A stretch of DNA of 64,000 nucleotides from Oceaniferula marina. GTDB taxonomy: Bacteria > Verrucomicrobiota > Verrucomicrobiia > Verrucomicrobiales > Akkermansiaceae. Each line of letters starts with the position of its first letter. The stretch's first letter is position 1. This document shows, one piece after another, positions 50,434 to 59,517 of this stretch. The stretch covers positions 1-64,000 of the forward strand of contig NZ_JACBAZ010000001.1 in assembly GCF_013391475.1 (NCBI RefSeq). The letters run 5' to 3'. The notes under the pieces were generated by a model. It was not told where the DNA came from. It made no database searches and saw nothing but the letters and a program-made list of their open reading frames with translations. Made by a program: the position numbers and the translations under genes.

Positions 50434-50754
50434 CAGAGCTAGATTTGGTTGCGTTTCTTGAGGGGGGCAATTAGCCGGGATGTTACCCTTGTGCTTCGTT
50501 TTTCGTATCGGATGGATTGATACCACTCCGCAAAACAGACGAGACGATTGATCGTTGTTGAGGTATTGGGAAAAGCACTGCGTGATCCATGAGCGTTCCG
50601 GATGAATGACTCCTTTGGCTGTGTTTCTCCTTAGTCATGGTGCTCGCACCATTCCTTCGTCGCGCCTTACCAAAGAACTCATTCATCTCGGCTATCGTCC
50701 CGTCTGTTTGACTACTTGGTATGAGGGTTTATCATCCCTATCAGGTGGGATTTT
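50434..50754. other. Intergenic region between the SpoU methylase and DUF2752 genes
   Basis: These 321 bases separate a plus-strand gene from the end of a minus-strand gene. A 50-codon frame at 50606-50758 (plus) starts TPLAVFLLSHGARTIPSSRL and has no recognisable homologue or clear Shine-Dalgarno, so I do not call it a gene. I see no tRNA, repeat or strong terminator. Confidence 0.5.
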
Positions 50755-51195
50755 TTAACCTGGCGCAAGCAGGTTGAACGGGTACCAGGGCAGGTTGCGC
50801 AGGAGAAAAAAGAGAAGGAATGCCACCACGATCGTTCTGGCTCCGTAGCGACCGAATGAGAGTTTCCATGTTGGCTGTTGGCCCCGAAGCCATGCCGGAA
50901 GTTCGATCAGGAGACCTACGATAGCGATCGGGAAGACGATTACTCCGAGCAGGTTGAAGCCGAGAGCTGTGAAGAGTTCTCCATGGAGCAGGGCGTGGGT
51001 GGCCCGAGTCATGCCGCAGCCCGGGCAGTGGAGCCCGGTCCAGCGGTTGAACAGACACGCGAAGGGAAAGGCCGAGGGGCCACGCTGATGGACGAGAATG
51101 GCAAGGGCTGCAGCTCCGGCAGCAAACATCAGGACGAGCACCAGTCTCCAGCGAACCACGGGTCGAGGTTCGCTCTGTATCGGGGGCGGCGTCAT
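50755..51195 (-). CDS. DUF2752 membrane protein
   Basis: This 146-residue protein has three hydrophobic helices (about residues 17-35, 78-100, 121-137). The family signature CPGCGMTRATHALLHGE lies near residue 57, between the first and second helices; its two cysteines and GMTR are the conserved DUF2752 features. The function of the family is not established. It follows the GYF_2/CD225-like gene by about 18 bases on the same strand, a pairing I would expect from gene order elsewhere. The ATG is at 51195. Confidence 0.85.
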   Translation of the reverse strand: MTPPPIQSEPRPVVRWRLVLVLMFAAGAAALAILVHQRGPSAFPFACLFNRWTGLHCPGCGMTRATHALLHGELFTALGFNLLGVIVFPIAIVGLLIELPAWLRGQQPTWKLSFGRYGARTIVVAFLLFFLLRNLPWYPFNLLAPG

Positions 51196-51213
51196 TCCCT
51201 TGCTAAAGGCGGG

Positions 51214-51741
51214 TTACATTCCGGCTAATCCTCCGGCTATACCAATGAAGAAATAGATGACGAAGACCGCCAAGGTGAGACCTACCGACCAGAGGCACCA
51301 GGTTTTGGCGTTGTCGGATGCTGCTTTGGCGGCATGCCAGTCACCGGCCGCTTTGAGTCCGTCCACTTTGGCTGCGTAGACGATAGCGACGATACCGGCG
51401 GGGAGACAGCAGAGCAGCGTGACCACAATGGATTGCCAGAGGTAATTGGGAATGTGGTGTTGAGGGGCTCCGGTGTTGAACTGAGGAGCCGCTTGTGGAG
51501 TTTGATAGGGTGACGGCTGTGCCGCAACAGCTTGTCCGGGGGCGCTTGCCGCGGTCGGTGTTGTTTGAGGGGCTGCGAGTGCTGCCAATTCCGGAACCTG
51601 GCTGATGGGGAGCCAGTTAGGCATGCCATCGTGCCACGCCATATCCGTGGTTCGGATTTGTTGATTTGCGATAAGGTTTTTCAATTCCTGTTCTGGGACA
51701 GGTCCGTGTTGGGCTCCGTTTTGAGAATAATACCAATCCAT
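51214..51741 (-). CDS. GYF_2 (DUF4339) plus CD225/dispanin-like membrane protein
   Basis: This protein of about 175 residues has an N-terminal GYF_2 domain (DWYYSQNGAQHGPVPEQELKNLI through the aromatic DMAWHDGMPNWLPI; residues 2-55), a Pro/Gln/Ala-rich linker, and a C-terminal two-TM region of dispanin type: NYLWQSIVVTLLCCLPAGIVAIVYAAKVD (about 101-129) with AAKAASDNAKTWCLWSVG before the last helix. The start ATG at 51741 is chosen; the frame is open for 18 more codons upstream, led by TTG. GYF_2/CD225 proteins may be adaptors or membrane-curving proteins. It likely forms an operon with the DUF2752 gene. Confidence 0.8.
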   Translation of the reverse strand: MDWYYSQNGAQHGPVPEQELKNLIANQQIRTTDMAWHDGMPNWLPISQVPELAALAAPQTTPTAASAPGQAVAAQPSPYQTPQAAPQFNTGAPQHHIPNYLWQSIVVTLLCCLPAGIVAIVYAAKVDGLKAAGDWHAAKAASDNAKTWCLWSVGLTLAVFVIYFFIGIAGGLAGM

Positions 51742-51837
51742 AATTTGTTGGGGAATGTTGATTGAGACTTTCGCGGTGAGATCTTGATTTGGCAAGGTTC
51801 AAATGATTTAGAAACTCGAAGTTGTCGATTTCAGAAT

Positions 51838-51889
51838 AAAAAACTGCCGCTGTCAGAGGCCCTTGCGGGAGTCTCGGTGACAGCGGCAG
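51838..51889 (-). terminator. Intrinsic terminator after the OFA transporter gene
   Basis: On the minus strand CTGCCGCTGTCA (51889-51878) and TGACAGCGGCAG (51855-51844) make a perfect 12-bp stem around a 22-base loop, followed by six T residues. It lies 36 bases past the transporter stop, which defines the 3' end of the pfl/transporter region. Confidence 0.9.
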
Positions 51890-51924
51890 CTTGTTGTGTG
51901 TGTGTAGGTGATTCAGGGAATCGA

Positions 51925-53436
51925 TTAGACGCCGTGGGCGTGGGTGCGCTGCTCTTCCACTTCCAGACTGCTGTAGTGACGTCGCATGCGTTTGATCTCG
52001 AAGTGCATCAGCACGGAGACGATCAGAGCGATGATGAAGGCGGCTCCGAAAATGTAGAGGCTTTGTTGATAGCTTCCGGTTTTTTCGTAAACAAAGGCAT
52101 TGATCATGGGGCCAACGATGCCAGCTGCGGACCAGGCGGTGAGGATGTAGCCGTGAATGGTTGGCATTTCCTTCAATCCGAATAGGTCGCTGATGTAGGC
52201 CGGGATACTGGCAAATCCACCACCGTAGCAGGTGAGGATGATGAAGGTGACGGCCATGAAGGCGATGGGCATCGAGGTCAGGTTCGCCAGCAGAGGGAAG
52301 GCGATGATCTGGATAGCGAAGAAGGCAATGTAGGTGTTGGCCCGGCCAATCACATCGGAGAAGGACGCCCAAATGATGCGACCCAGACCGTTGAAGAGGG
52401 AGATCCCCATTACCAGAAGGCTGGCCATTTGGATATCGAGTCGAACCATTTCATAGCCCATTTTCTTAGCTGTGGCGATCACGGCGATACCACAGGAAAC
52501 GTTGATGAATAGCATGATCCAGAGGCCATAGAAACCTGGGGTGCGGATGGCTTGCATGGCGGTCATTTCGCCTGCCGGGTTGTTTGATTTTTTGCCATTT
52601 TGGGCACCCTTGCCCTTGGCAAATTTGTCCGCATAGTCCGCTGGAGGGGGGGTGATGTAGAGTGAACTTGGCAGCATCACACAGAGGTAGATAATTCCGA
52701 GGAAGGCAAAGGCGGTAGCGATCGACTTCTTATCGTAGATAACAGCCTTTTTGTAGTCCTTGCCTACTTTCTCGAGCGCTTTGTATTCTGCACTGTCGGT
52801 TTGTTGCTTGCGGAACATTTCCGCAGCCTTGTTGGTTTTTGCCGTAAACTCTTTGACGCTTGGTGCCCCAGCGATCATTTGCTCGGCTGCAACCGGGTCC
52901 TTCTCCTTGAGTTGAAGGTAGTCGTAGGCTTTTTCTGTTGCCGGTAGCACGATCTCACCCTGTTTGGGCACAAAGACATCGATCAGGTTGGCGCAGATCA
53001 GGCCGCCGAATCCGAAGCCCATGATGGCGAGACCTGTCGCGAGCCCGCGTCGGTCCGGGAACCATTTAACCAAGGTGGATACGGGCGCGATATATCCAAG
53101 GCCCAAGCCGATGCCGCTGACGACACCAAAAAACAGGTAGAACATGTACAGGTTTTCAAGCCAGCAGGCAGCTGCGGATCCCAGCAGGCCGATGCAGAAG
53201 AAGGCCGCGGATAGCAGTCCACCTTTGGATGGTCCTTTTTTCTCGATGAAACGGCCGAGGAAGGCAGCGGAGATACCGAGGAAGAAAATGGCGATACTGA
53301 ACGCGAACGAGGTGTTTTTGGTGGTCCAGCCGAAGGTGTTTTCGAGTGGCATTTTCCAGGCACTGTAGGCGTAAATGGATCCAATCGAAACGTGGATTCC
53401 AACGGCGGAGGCGGCAATGAGCCAGCGGTTTTTCAT
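51925..53436 (-). CDS. OFA-family MFS transporter (oxalate/formate-type)
   Basis: This 503-residue transporter has twelve hydrophobic helices of the major facilitator superfamily. The N-terminal [30 protein letters not shown] and [36 protein letters not shown] are characteristic of the OFA (oxalate:formate antiporter) family. A loop of about 80 residues between TM5 and TM6 (about 155-237), on the periplasmic side, is larger than usual and contains helical Lys/Glu-rich sequence. It lies downstream of pflB-pflA on the same strand, so formate (or another small carboxylate) is the likely cargo. It has its own terminator, and an ATG at 53436. Confidence 0.88.
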   Translation of the reverse strand: MKNRWLIAASAVGIHVSIGSIYAYSAWKMPLENTFGWTTKNTSFAFSIAIFFLGISAAFLGRFIEKKGPSKGGLLSAAFFCIGLLGSAAACWLENLYMFYLFFGVVSGIGLGLGYIAPVSTLVKWFPDRRGLATGLAIMGFGFGGLICANLIDVFVPKQGEIVLPATEKAYDYLQLKEKDPVAAEQMIAGAPSVKEFTAKTNKAAEMFRKQQTDSAEYKALEKVGKDYKKAVIYDKKSIATAFAFLGIIYLCVMLPSSLYITPPPADYADKFAKGKGAQNGKKSNNPAGEMTAMQAIRTPGFYGLWIMLFINVSCGIAVIATAKKMGYEMVRLDIQMASLLVMGISLFNGLGRIIWASFSDVIGRANTYIAFFAIQIIAFPLLANLTSMPIAFMAVTFIILTCYGGGFASIPAYISDLFGLKEMPTIHGYILTAWSAAGIVGPMINAFVYEKTGSYQQSLYIFGAAFIIALIVSVLMHFEIKRMRRHYSSLEVEEQRTHAHGV

Positions 53437-53552
53437 AATGATGGATGGATTGGTTGTAAGGGGGTGAAATTGGTGCTCACGTGCAAGGTTCGCAGAAAGG
53501 GTTCGTGGGGGATGAGACCCTTCCTTGGAGCGACTTGTTTATGCCAGATCCT

Positions 53553-53620
53553 TTATCCATCGTCTAAGCCGTATGTGGCGAAGATGTCTCGGATCTTGCT
53601 CGCAGCTTCGGGCTGGTGAT
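53553..53620 (-). pseudogene. Relic of a second pflA 3' end
   Basis: On the minus strand, a short frame ending in TAA at 53553-53555 reads HQPEAASKIRDIFATYGLDDG. The end of the intact pflA (stop at 53715) reads [24 protein letters not shown]. The two align over the last twenty or so residues with about half identical, and stop at the same place. Upstream of the match the frame has no similarity to pflA and there is no start. I read this as the remains of a duplicated activase gene of which only the 3' end is left. Confidence 0.6.
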
Positions 53621-53636
53621 GGGTTTTTAAAAACCC
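53621..53636. repeat. 16-bp perfect palindrome GGGTTTTTAAAAACCC
   Basis: A perfect 16-base palindrome lies at the upstream edge of the pflA relic, between pflA and the OFA transporter gene. It could be an operator or a remnant of a terminator; as a hairpin its loop would be too tight without opening of the centre. Confidence 0.55.
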
Positions 53637-53678
53637 AAGGAACAGGCCGCATACACAGAAGTGCAGAGTGCGCTCGAT

Positions 53679-53702
53679 GGGGCCACAAATGGGGCCACAA
53701 AT
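53679..53702. repeat. 12-bp tandem direct repeat
   Basis: GGGGCCACAAAT occurs twice head to tail (53679-53690 and 53691-53702), just past the pflA stop and beside the pflA relic. It is a local duplication and may be a footprint of the rearrangement that removed most of the second gene. Confidence 0.75.
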
Positions 53703-53714
53703 GAGGCCTGTGGC

Positions 53715-54551
53715 TTATCGGGCATCGAGCCCGCAAGATCTGAAGATGTCGCGGATTTTTTCCATCTTATCCGCGCTGGGTGGTTGGGTCTCGGTCAGTT
53801 CGTAATCCATTCCGAGTTCTTTCCATTTGAATTCGCCCATTTTGTGAAACGGGAGGCATTCGACCCGTTCGATGTTGCCTTTCCGTGCGGCAAATTTGGC
53901 TAGTCCCCGGACCGCTTCTTCGCCGTCGGTCAGGCCGGGGACCACGACATAGCGGAGCCAGACCGGCTTTTTGTTTTCGGCCAGCATGCGGGCCGTGAGC
54001 AGGGTGGGGGCGAGATCAAAGTTGGTGACTTTACGGTAAATTTCCGGTTGGTAGCTCTTGATGTCGAGCAGAACAAGATCGGTGGCATCCAGCAGACGTT
54101 TACTGAAGCGCATTGGCATGGATCCTGCGGTATCGAGGGTGGTATGCAGCCCCATTTCCTTTGCTCCTTCGAACAAGGTGGTGACAAAGGGAGCTTGGCT
54201 AAGAGGCTCGCCACCGGAGACGGTGAGACCTCCACCTGAGGGAATCAGGAAGTTTTTGTAGCGGGAGAGATCATCGAGAATCTGGGATGCCTCGGTGAAT
54301 TTTCCTTGTTTCAGCTTCTGGGTGTCAGGGTTGTGACAGTACAGGCAGCGCATAGGGCACCCGGTCAGGAAGACCACGTAGCGTAGTCCGGGGCCATCCA
54401 AGGTGCCGGCGGTTTCAAAAGAATGAACGAAACCGGAGTCCGCAGTTTCCCTCTTTGTGTCGAGGGGAACCGCGTCGTCCAATTCTTCTCCATCAAACGG
54501 CAGCGTGTTTGCTTGGCCGCATGATGGTAAAGGGGTGCTATTGATGCTCAT
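53715..54551 (-). CDS. pflA: Pyruvate formate-lyase activating enzyme
   Basis: This radical SAM enzyme of about 278 residues generates the glycyl radical on PflB using AdoMet and a [4Fe-4S] cluster. The cluster motif Cx3Cx2C is in [11 protein letters not shown] (about residues 78-88), preceded by [21 protein letters not shown]; a GGEP-type motif is seen in [13 protein letters not shown] near 123. The first 40 or so residues ([21 protein letters not shown] and onward) are an extension absent from the 246-residue E. coli enzyme. The ATG at 54551 overlaps the pflB stop by 14 bases, so translation is coupled; an upstream GTG in frame is less likely. Strong evidence for function comes from its position. 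Confidence 0.95.
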   Translation of the reverse strand: MSINSTPLPSCGQANTLPFDGEELDDAVPLDTKRETADSGFVHSFETAGTLDGPGLRYVVFLTGCPMRCLYCHNPDTQKLKQGKFTEASQILDDLSRYKNFLIPSGGGLTVSGGEPLSQAPFVTTLFEGAKEMGLHTTLDTAGSMPMRFSKRLLDATDLVLLDIKSYQPEIYRKVTNFDLAPTLLTARMLAENKKPVWLRYVVVPGLTDGEEAVRGLAKFAARKGNIERVECLPFHKMGEFKWKELGMDYELTETQPPSADKMEKIRDIFRSCGLDAR

Positions 54552-56829
54552 GGAATGTGCGGGTAATGACGTCGAGCTGCTGCTCACGAGTCAGCTTGAC
54601 GAAGTTTACCGCATATCCGGAAACCCGCACAGTAAGTTGTGGGTATTTTTCAGGGTGCTCCATGGCATCCTGCAGGGTTTCGACGTCGAAGACGTTGACG
54701 TTGATGTGGTGACCACCCTCGGAGAAGTATCCTTGCAGCAGGCTGCTGAGGTTTTGCTTACGGGCATCCATGTCGCGACCGAGTGCCTTGGGCACAATCG
54801 AGAAGGTATAGGAAATGCCGTCCTGGGCGTGTTCGTATGGCAGTTTGGCAACCGAGCACATTGAAGCGATGGCTCCTTTGCTGTCGCGGCCGTGCATCGG
54901 GTTGGCTCCAGGGGCAAACGGCTCTCCAGAACGACGTCCGTCCGGGGTATTACCGGTTTTTTTACCGTAAACCACGTTGGAGGTGATGGTAAGCACTGAC
55001 TGGGTAGGCATGGCGTCGCGGTAGGTTTTGAGTGCACGGATCTTGTCCATGAAGCTCTCCACCAGATCCGAAGCGATGGTGTCTACTGCCGGATCGTTGT
55101 TGCCGTAGCAGGGGAAGTCGCCTTCGATCTTGTAATCGACGGCCAGGCCTTCCTCGTTGCGGATGATGTTGACCTTGGCATTTTTTACCGCTGAGATGGC
55201 GTCGGCGGCGACGGAGATGCCAGCCACACCACAGGCCATGGTGCGAAGGATTTCCGGATCGTGCAGTGCCATTTCCACGCGTTCGTAGGCATACTTGTCA
55301 TGCATGTAGTGGATCGCGTTCAGGGCGCTGACGTAGGTTTTGGCGAGCCAGTCGAGCAGGCCGTCGTAACGCTCCATCAATTCATCGTATTCAAGTACGT
55401 CTCCGGTGATCGGTGTGCTTACCGGTGCGATTTGTTTACCGGTCATTTCATCCTTACCTCCGTTGATGGCGTAAAGCATGGCTTTGGCCAGGTTGACACG
55501 AGCTCCGAAGAATTGCATTTGTTTACCGATGCGCATCGCAGAGACACAGCAGGCGATTCCATAGTCATCGCCCCAGTAGCCGCGCATCAGGTCATCACTT
55601 TCAAACTGGATCGAGGATGTTTCGATGGCCACTTTGGATGTGTAGAGTTTGAATGCGTCAGGCATTTTCTCGGACCAGAGCACTGTGAGGTTGGGCTCGG
55701 GTGCCGGACCGAGGTTATACAGTGTGTGGAGGAAGCGGTAGCTGTTCTTGGTGACCAGTGGACGGGCGTCCTCACCAACACCACCGATGGCTTCCGTTAC
55801 CCAAGTTGGGTCCCCGGAGAACAGGGCGTTGTATTCGGGCGTCCGGATGAAGCGGACCATGCGCAGTTTGATCACGAGTTGGTCCATCAGTTCCTGAGCT
55901 TCTTCCTCAGTGATCAGACCGGCGTCGATGTCGCGTTGAATGTAAATATCAATGAAGGTGGAAACCCGGCCGAAGGACATGGCGGCTCCGTTTTGCTCCT
56001 TGATCGCTGAGAGGAATGCAATGTAGGTCCATTGCACCGCTTCTGTGGCGTTGACGGCGGGGCGTGAAATATCAAAGCCGTAAATTTTGCCGAGTTCCTC
56101 GAGTTCGCCAAGCGCACGGTACTGTTCGCAGAGTTCTTCGCGCAGGCGGATGTTCTCTTCGGTCAGTTCGTCGCTGTAGTCGTTTTTCCAAATGTTGAGT
56201 CGCTCTTCCTGGAGATACTTGGTGCCGTAGAGGGCAACCCGGCGGTAGTCACCGATGATGCGGCCGCGGCCGTAGGCATCGGGAAGTCCCGTAACGATAC
56301 CGGCGCTACGGGCGGCGCGAATATCATCGGTGTAGGCGTCGAAGACTCCGTTGTTGTGGGTCTTACGGTACTTGGTGAAAACTTCGGCGGTCTGCTCATC
56401 CATTTCGTAGCCGTTCGCACTGAGTGCATTCTGAGCCATGCGAAGTCCGCCGTATGGCATGAGAGCGCGTTTGAGTGGGGCGTCGGTTTGGAGGCCAAAG
56501 ACAACTTCGAGCTCCTTGTTGATGTATCCCGGACCGTGGGAAACGATTGAACTGACGGTCTTTTCGTCCGCGTCAAGAACCGCACCTTCGCAGGTGAGTT
56601 CTTTTTTCATCAGCTCTTTGACTTCGTCCCAGAGGGCTTCGGTGCGTTTGCTTGGTCCTGAGAGGAAGGATTCGTCGCCTTCGTAGGGGGTGTAGTTGCG
56701 CTGGATGAAATCGCGAACATCTGTGGTTTCGGTCCAGGCTCCGAGTTTGAAACCTTTCCAGGCGTCTTGGCTGGGCGCCTGTTTTGAACTATCGGTATCG
56801 GGGGTAGTTTCTGTAGCAACGTTACTCAT
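54538..56829 (-). CDS. pflB: Formate C-acetyltransferase (pyruvate formate-lyase)
   Basis: This 763-residue enzyme converts pyruvate and CoA to acetyl-CoA and formate without oxygen. The adjacent active-site cysteines are C427-C428 in [16 protein letters not shown], and the glycyl-radical loop is [17 protein letters not shown] with the radical Gly at about 738. The substrate pocket region [16 protein letters not shown] and [16 protein letters not shown] is typical. The length equals that of E. coli PflB (760). The ATG is at 56829 with no strong Shine-Dalgarno. It is the first gene of a pflB-pflA pair, with the OFA transporter next on the same strand. It implies an anaerobic or microaerobic life stage. 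Confidence 0.97.
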   Translation of the reverse strand: MSNVATETTPDTDSSKQAPSQDAWKGFKLGAWTETTDVRDFIQRNYTPYEGDESFLSGPSKRTEALWDEVKELMKKELTCEGAVLDADEKTVSSIVSHGPGYINKELEVVFGLQTDAPLKRALMPYGGLRMAQNALSANGYEMDEQTAEVFTKYRKTHNNGVFDAYTDDIRAARSAGIVTGLPDAYGRGRIIGDYRRVALYGTKYLQEERLNIWKNDYSDELTEENIRLREELCEQYRALGELEELGKIYGFDISRPAVNATEAVQWTYIAFLSAIKEQNGAAMSFGRVSTFIDIYIQRDIDAGLITEEEAQELMDQLVIKLRMVRFIRTPEYNALFSGDPTWVTEAIGGVGEDARPLVTKNSYRFLHTLYNLGPAPEPNLTVLWSEKMPDAFKLYTSKVAIETSSIQFESDDLMRGYWGDDYGIACCVSAMRIGKQMQFFGARVNLAKAMLYAINGGKDEMTGKQIAPVSTPITGDVLEYDELMERYDGLLDWLAKTYVSALNAIHYMHDKYAYERVEMALHDPEILRTMACGVAGISVAADAISAVKNAKVNIIRNEEGLAVDYKIEGDFPCYGNNDPAVDTIASDLVESFMDKIRALKTYRDAMPTQSVLTITSNVVYGKKTGNTPDGRRSGEPFAPGANPMHGRDSKGAIASMCSVAKLPYEHAQDGISYTFSIVPKALGRDMDARKQNLSSLLQGYFSEGGHHINVNVFDVETLQDAMEHPEKYPQLTVRVSGYAVNFVKLTREQQLDVITRTFHEHQ

Positions 56830-56866
56830 AATGAATTAATGGTTAGTTCTTTGGTAGGAAAATGAA

Positions 56867-56884
56867 GAATAGGGAATCCTATTC
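56867..56884. promoter_or_regulatory. Palindrome upstream of pflB
   Basis: GAATAGG-GAAT-CCTATTC is an inverted repeat of seven bases per arm, 38-55 bases before the pflB ATG. It could be an operator for oxygen or carbon control, or an mRNA hairpin in the leader. No exact FNR/ANR box (TTGATnnnnATCAA) is visible in this region. Confidence 0.4.
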
Positions 56885-57070
56885 ACCCTGTAAAAATTAG
56901 GGGGCTTATCGCGCCATTTATATAGCAGAGGATACACGAATACGCGTCCCGAATTAGACAGATCACTGTGCATATTTTGCTAAAACCGGTCAATTCTTGC
57001 ATAGTGGAAGCAAAATTCTTCATTTAGAGGCTTAAACAAACGTTTATCTCGGCCCCTTGTTTTTATTGGT

Positions 57071-57919
57071 TTAGAGCGGTCTGGCGTAGGTGTTGCAGCG
57101 GTTGTGCCACCCGGCCTTCCAGCGTGATTCACCACGTGCTTTGGGTGAGTTTTGGATGCGTCTGTCGAGGCACCGTTTGGCCGCTGCCGCGAACTCGGAT
57201 GCGGCAGCTTGTCCGGCGGGGACATTGCGCATTTCCATCAGCACCCACATGAGGCCCCAGCCTTGGTTGTTGTATCGCTCTTTCGGGTTGGTGCCATCGC
57301 CTTTGAAATTGACGTAATCGATCAGGGCGTAGGTTCCGTGGCTGGTGCTCGCAACCTTGTGGTAATTGTTTTTGATCGTGGCTCGTTGAGCTGCGGGGGC
57401 CGCTGCCATCATTTTCGGAAGGGCACTTTCGCTGGTGGCTATGATGAAGTCGGTTTGCAGCGTGACGTTATTGGCGAGGTATTGCCGCAGGCTGCTCAGT
57501 TTCTGGCCATTGAAGTCGTTTAAGAATGCCTGACGATTTGGCCAGGGGCAGTGTTGTGCGTTTGTGACCCATGCGGGGATGTTTTGGCTGCCGCGTTGCC
57601 GGGCGTAGTTTACAAAGCGTGGAAACGATTCGGTCCAAGGGCCTTTGAACCCTTTGGGATACCAGATGAAATGTCCGATGCCCATCGAAGGAAATTCTTC
57701 GCCAACGTTCCAGTGGGTGAGTCCGCTGACTTTGCCCCCGGATTCGTTTTGCCAGATTTTCATGCCGATTTTGTTGCGTTCGGACTGGCTGAGTTGGCTG
57801 ATGGTGCTGCTTGGGTTTCCTGGATTCACCTGGGGAGAGCCAGAGTCGGGGGAGCAGGAAACGAGGCAGGAGCATGCGAGTGAGGTAAGCGGTAAAATGA
57901 GGGAAATGGAACGCAACAT
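57071..57919 (-). CDS. Lipoprotein with lysozyme-like motif, function unknown
   Basis: This protein of about 282 residues carries a lipoprotein signal (SISLILPLTSLACSCLVSC; lipidated Cys at about 17 or 22). The mature part shows KIWQNESGGKVSGLTHWNVGEEFPSMGIGHFIWYPKGF (about 53-90), with an invariant-looking Glu and GIGHFIW; this recalls the catalytic Glu and the GYGH/GIGH turn of GH24-type muramidases. A helical C-terminal domain ends in a conserved-looking WKAGWHNRCNTYARPL. A role in peptidoglycan turnover is inferred from the motif alone. I know no established name for the family. The ATG at 57919 is chosen for the signal peptide. It is divergent from nfeD. Confidence 0.55.
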   Translation of the reverse strand: MLRSISLILPLTSLACSCLVSCSPDSGSPQVNPGNPSSTISQLSQSERNKIGMKIWQNESGGKVSGLTHWNVGEEFPSMGIGHFIWYPKGFKGPWTESFPRFVNYARQRGSQNIPAWVTNAQHCPWPNRQAFLNDFNGQKLSSLRQYLANNVTLQTDFIIATSESALPKMMAAAPAAQRATIKNNYHKVASTSHGTYALIDYVNFKGDGTNPKERYNNQGWGLMWVLMEMRNVPAGQAAASEFAAAAKRCLDRRIQNSPKARGESRWKAGWHNRCNTYARPL

Positions 57920-58005
57920 GCGTGCTAATTTAGTGGCAGATCGCGTGGAGACCAAGCAGGAAGTTGTGAGTTGTTATTTACGGGTCGGCGGGTTAGGGTC
58001 TGTCC

Positions 58006-59457
58006 ATGAAGTCAATCGTTGCTTTGTTGCTGAATTTTTGTGTCTTGCTTGGGGTTGCTTTGCCAGGAGTTGCTGCCGAGGAGCCGGAGCCCAACAAAAG
58101 GGTTTTTGGGAAGTCTGAGGAGGCGAGTTACGCTGGAAAAGTGGTGGTGATCAAAGTCGGGGAAAAAGATCTGGTGAACAAACATGCCTTTAAATTTTGG
58201 CAACGAACCATCGAAAGGGTCAATGATGAAGGGGCCAGGGCGGTGGTGTTTGACCTTCACACTCCGGGAGGGTTGGCGATGGACACCGCCGAACTGATCA
58301 TGGTGGACATGCAAAAAATCAAGGTGCCTTCCTTTGCCTTTGTGAACCAAAAGGCGCTCAGCGCAGGGGCTTTGGTTTCTGCGGGAACCGATGCCATCTA
58401 TATGCATCCGGTGTCTGCGATTGGTGCGGCCGCCTTGGTGAGTAGCCAGGGGGAAATCCCTGAAGTCATGAGATCGAAGTTGGAATCGGCATTTAATGCC
58501 TTTGTCCGGGCCGTTGCGAAAAGCAAAGGTCATAATCCGGATGTGATTCGAGCCATGATGATTGGTGATGACTATTTTGATTTTGGAAAGATTCAGGTTG
58601 AGCAGGGGGAGTTACTGACATTGACGGCTGATGAAGCGATGCTGGAATTTGAAGGTAAGCCATTGTTGGCGAAGGGGATTGTTTCCAGTGTCGAGGAATT
58701 GCTCGAAAAAGAGGGGCTCGAAGGAGTGGAAGTCGTGGAGGCTCAACCGGCCGGGATGGAGCGTTTTGCCTATCTGGTGGCGACTTTTTCCGGTCTGTTG
58801 ATTTTGGTTGGCATGGGCGGTGCGTATCTGGAAATGAAGACGCCGGGCTTTGGTCTCGGAGGAGGGATCTCGTTGCTGGCGTTCGGGTTATTTTTCTTTG
58901 GTAATTATGCTGCAGGCAACATGGCGGGGTATGGCCTCATGGCCCTGTTTGTTCTGGGGGTGGTTTTGGTGGTCATTGAGTTGTTTGTGCTGCCAGGCAT
59001 GTTGGTTCCCGGGATTCTTGGGGCGATCATGATTTTGTTCTCCTTGTTTGTTGCCATGATTGACGAGGTTGCCTTTGAGCAGACCAAAGGACGAGGATTT
59101 GAGATCGACGGTGTGTTTAAGCTTATCAATGAACCGGCGATGCATCTTGCTGTCGGATTATTTGGTTCGGCTGTGTTAGCATTATTATTGATGCGTTTTT
59201 TACCAAATATTCCTTTGTTTAACTCCTTGGTGATGTCGAAAGAACTTGAGACCGGGGCCGCGATCAGTGAACCGGGGGACGAACATCAACACGAGGGGAT
59301 GAAGGGCAGAACCATGACGGATTTACGCCCAGCAGGGAAAGCTGAGATTCGAGGAGAAGTTCTCGATGTCACTGCAGCCAATGGCTTTATCGAAGAAGGG
59401 AGAGAGGTTCGGGTCGTTTCTGAAGACGGCTTACGCATTCTCGTCGAGGAGTTGTGA
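58006..59457 (+). CDS. NfeD-family membrane serine protease
   Basis: This 483-residue protein is a long-form NfeD protein. A signal peptide (SIVALLLNFCVLLGVALPGVAA) leads to a ClpP-like protease domain (about 43-250; DLHTPGGLAMDTAELI, and SAGALVSAGTDAIYMHP with the catalytic Ser in the ALSAG context near 122). Four to five TM helices lie at about 262-400, with GLGGGISLLAFGLFFFGNYAAG, and an OB-fold NfeD domain closes it (about 425-483; GKAEIRGEVLDVTAANGFIEEGREVRVV). Such proteins work with SPFH/stomatin-type partners in membrane quality control. No stomatin gene is adjacent; a two-component system follows 60 bases downstream. Confidence 0.9.
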   Translation: MKSIVALLLNFCVLLGVALPGVAAEEPEPNKRVFGKSEEASYAGKVVVIKVGEKDLVNKHAFKFWQRTIERVNDEGARAVVFDLHTPGGLAMDTAELIMVDMQKIKVPSFAFVNQKALSAGALVSAGTDAIYMHPVSAIGAAALVSSQGEIPEVMRSKLESAFNAFVRAVAKSKGHNPDVIRAMMIGDDYFDFGKIQVEQGELLTLTADEAMLEFEGKPLLAKGIVSSVEELLEKEGLEGVEVVEAQPAGMERFAYLVATFSGLLILVGMGGAYLEMKTPGFGLGGGISLLAFGLFFFGNYAAGNMAGYGLMALFVLGVVLVVIELFVLPGMLVPGILGAIMILFSLFVAMIDEVAFEQTKGRGFEIDGVFKLINEPAMHLAVGLFGSAVLALLLMRFLPNIPLFNSLVMSKELETGAAISEPGDEHQHEGMKGRTMTDLRPAGKAEIRGEVLDVTAANGFIEEGREVRVVSEDGLRILVEEL

Positions 59458-59517
59458 TGGTTTTTTACACGGCATTTACAATCGTAGCGTATCGGAAATG
59501 ATAGCCTGTGATCTGGA

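Noticed and set aside
50606-50758. 50-codon frame between the SpoU methylase and DUF2752 genes
   Set aside because: No recognisable homologue, weak start, and it runs into the end of the opposite-strand gene.
53539-53736. 65-codon minus-strand frame covering the pflA relic region
   Set aside because: It reads a different frame through the 12-bp tandem repeat (giving a WPHLWPH repeat) and has no features; the relic is seen in another frame.
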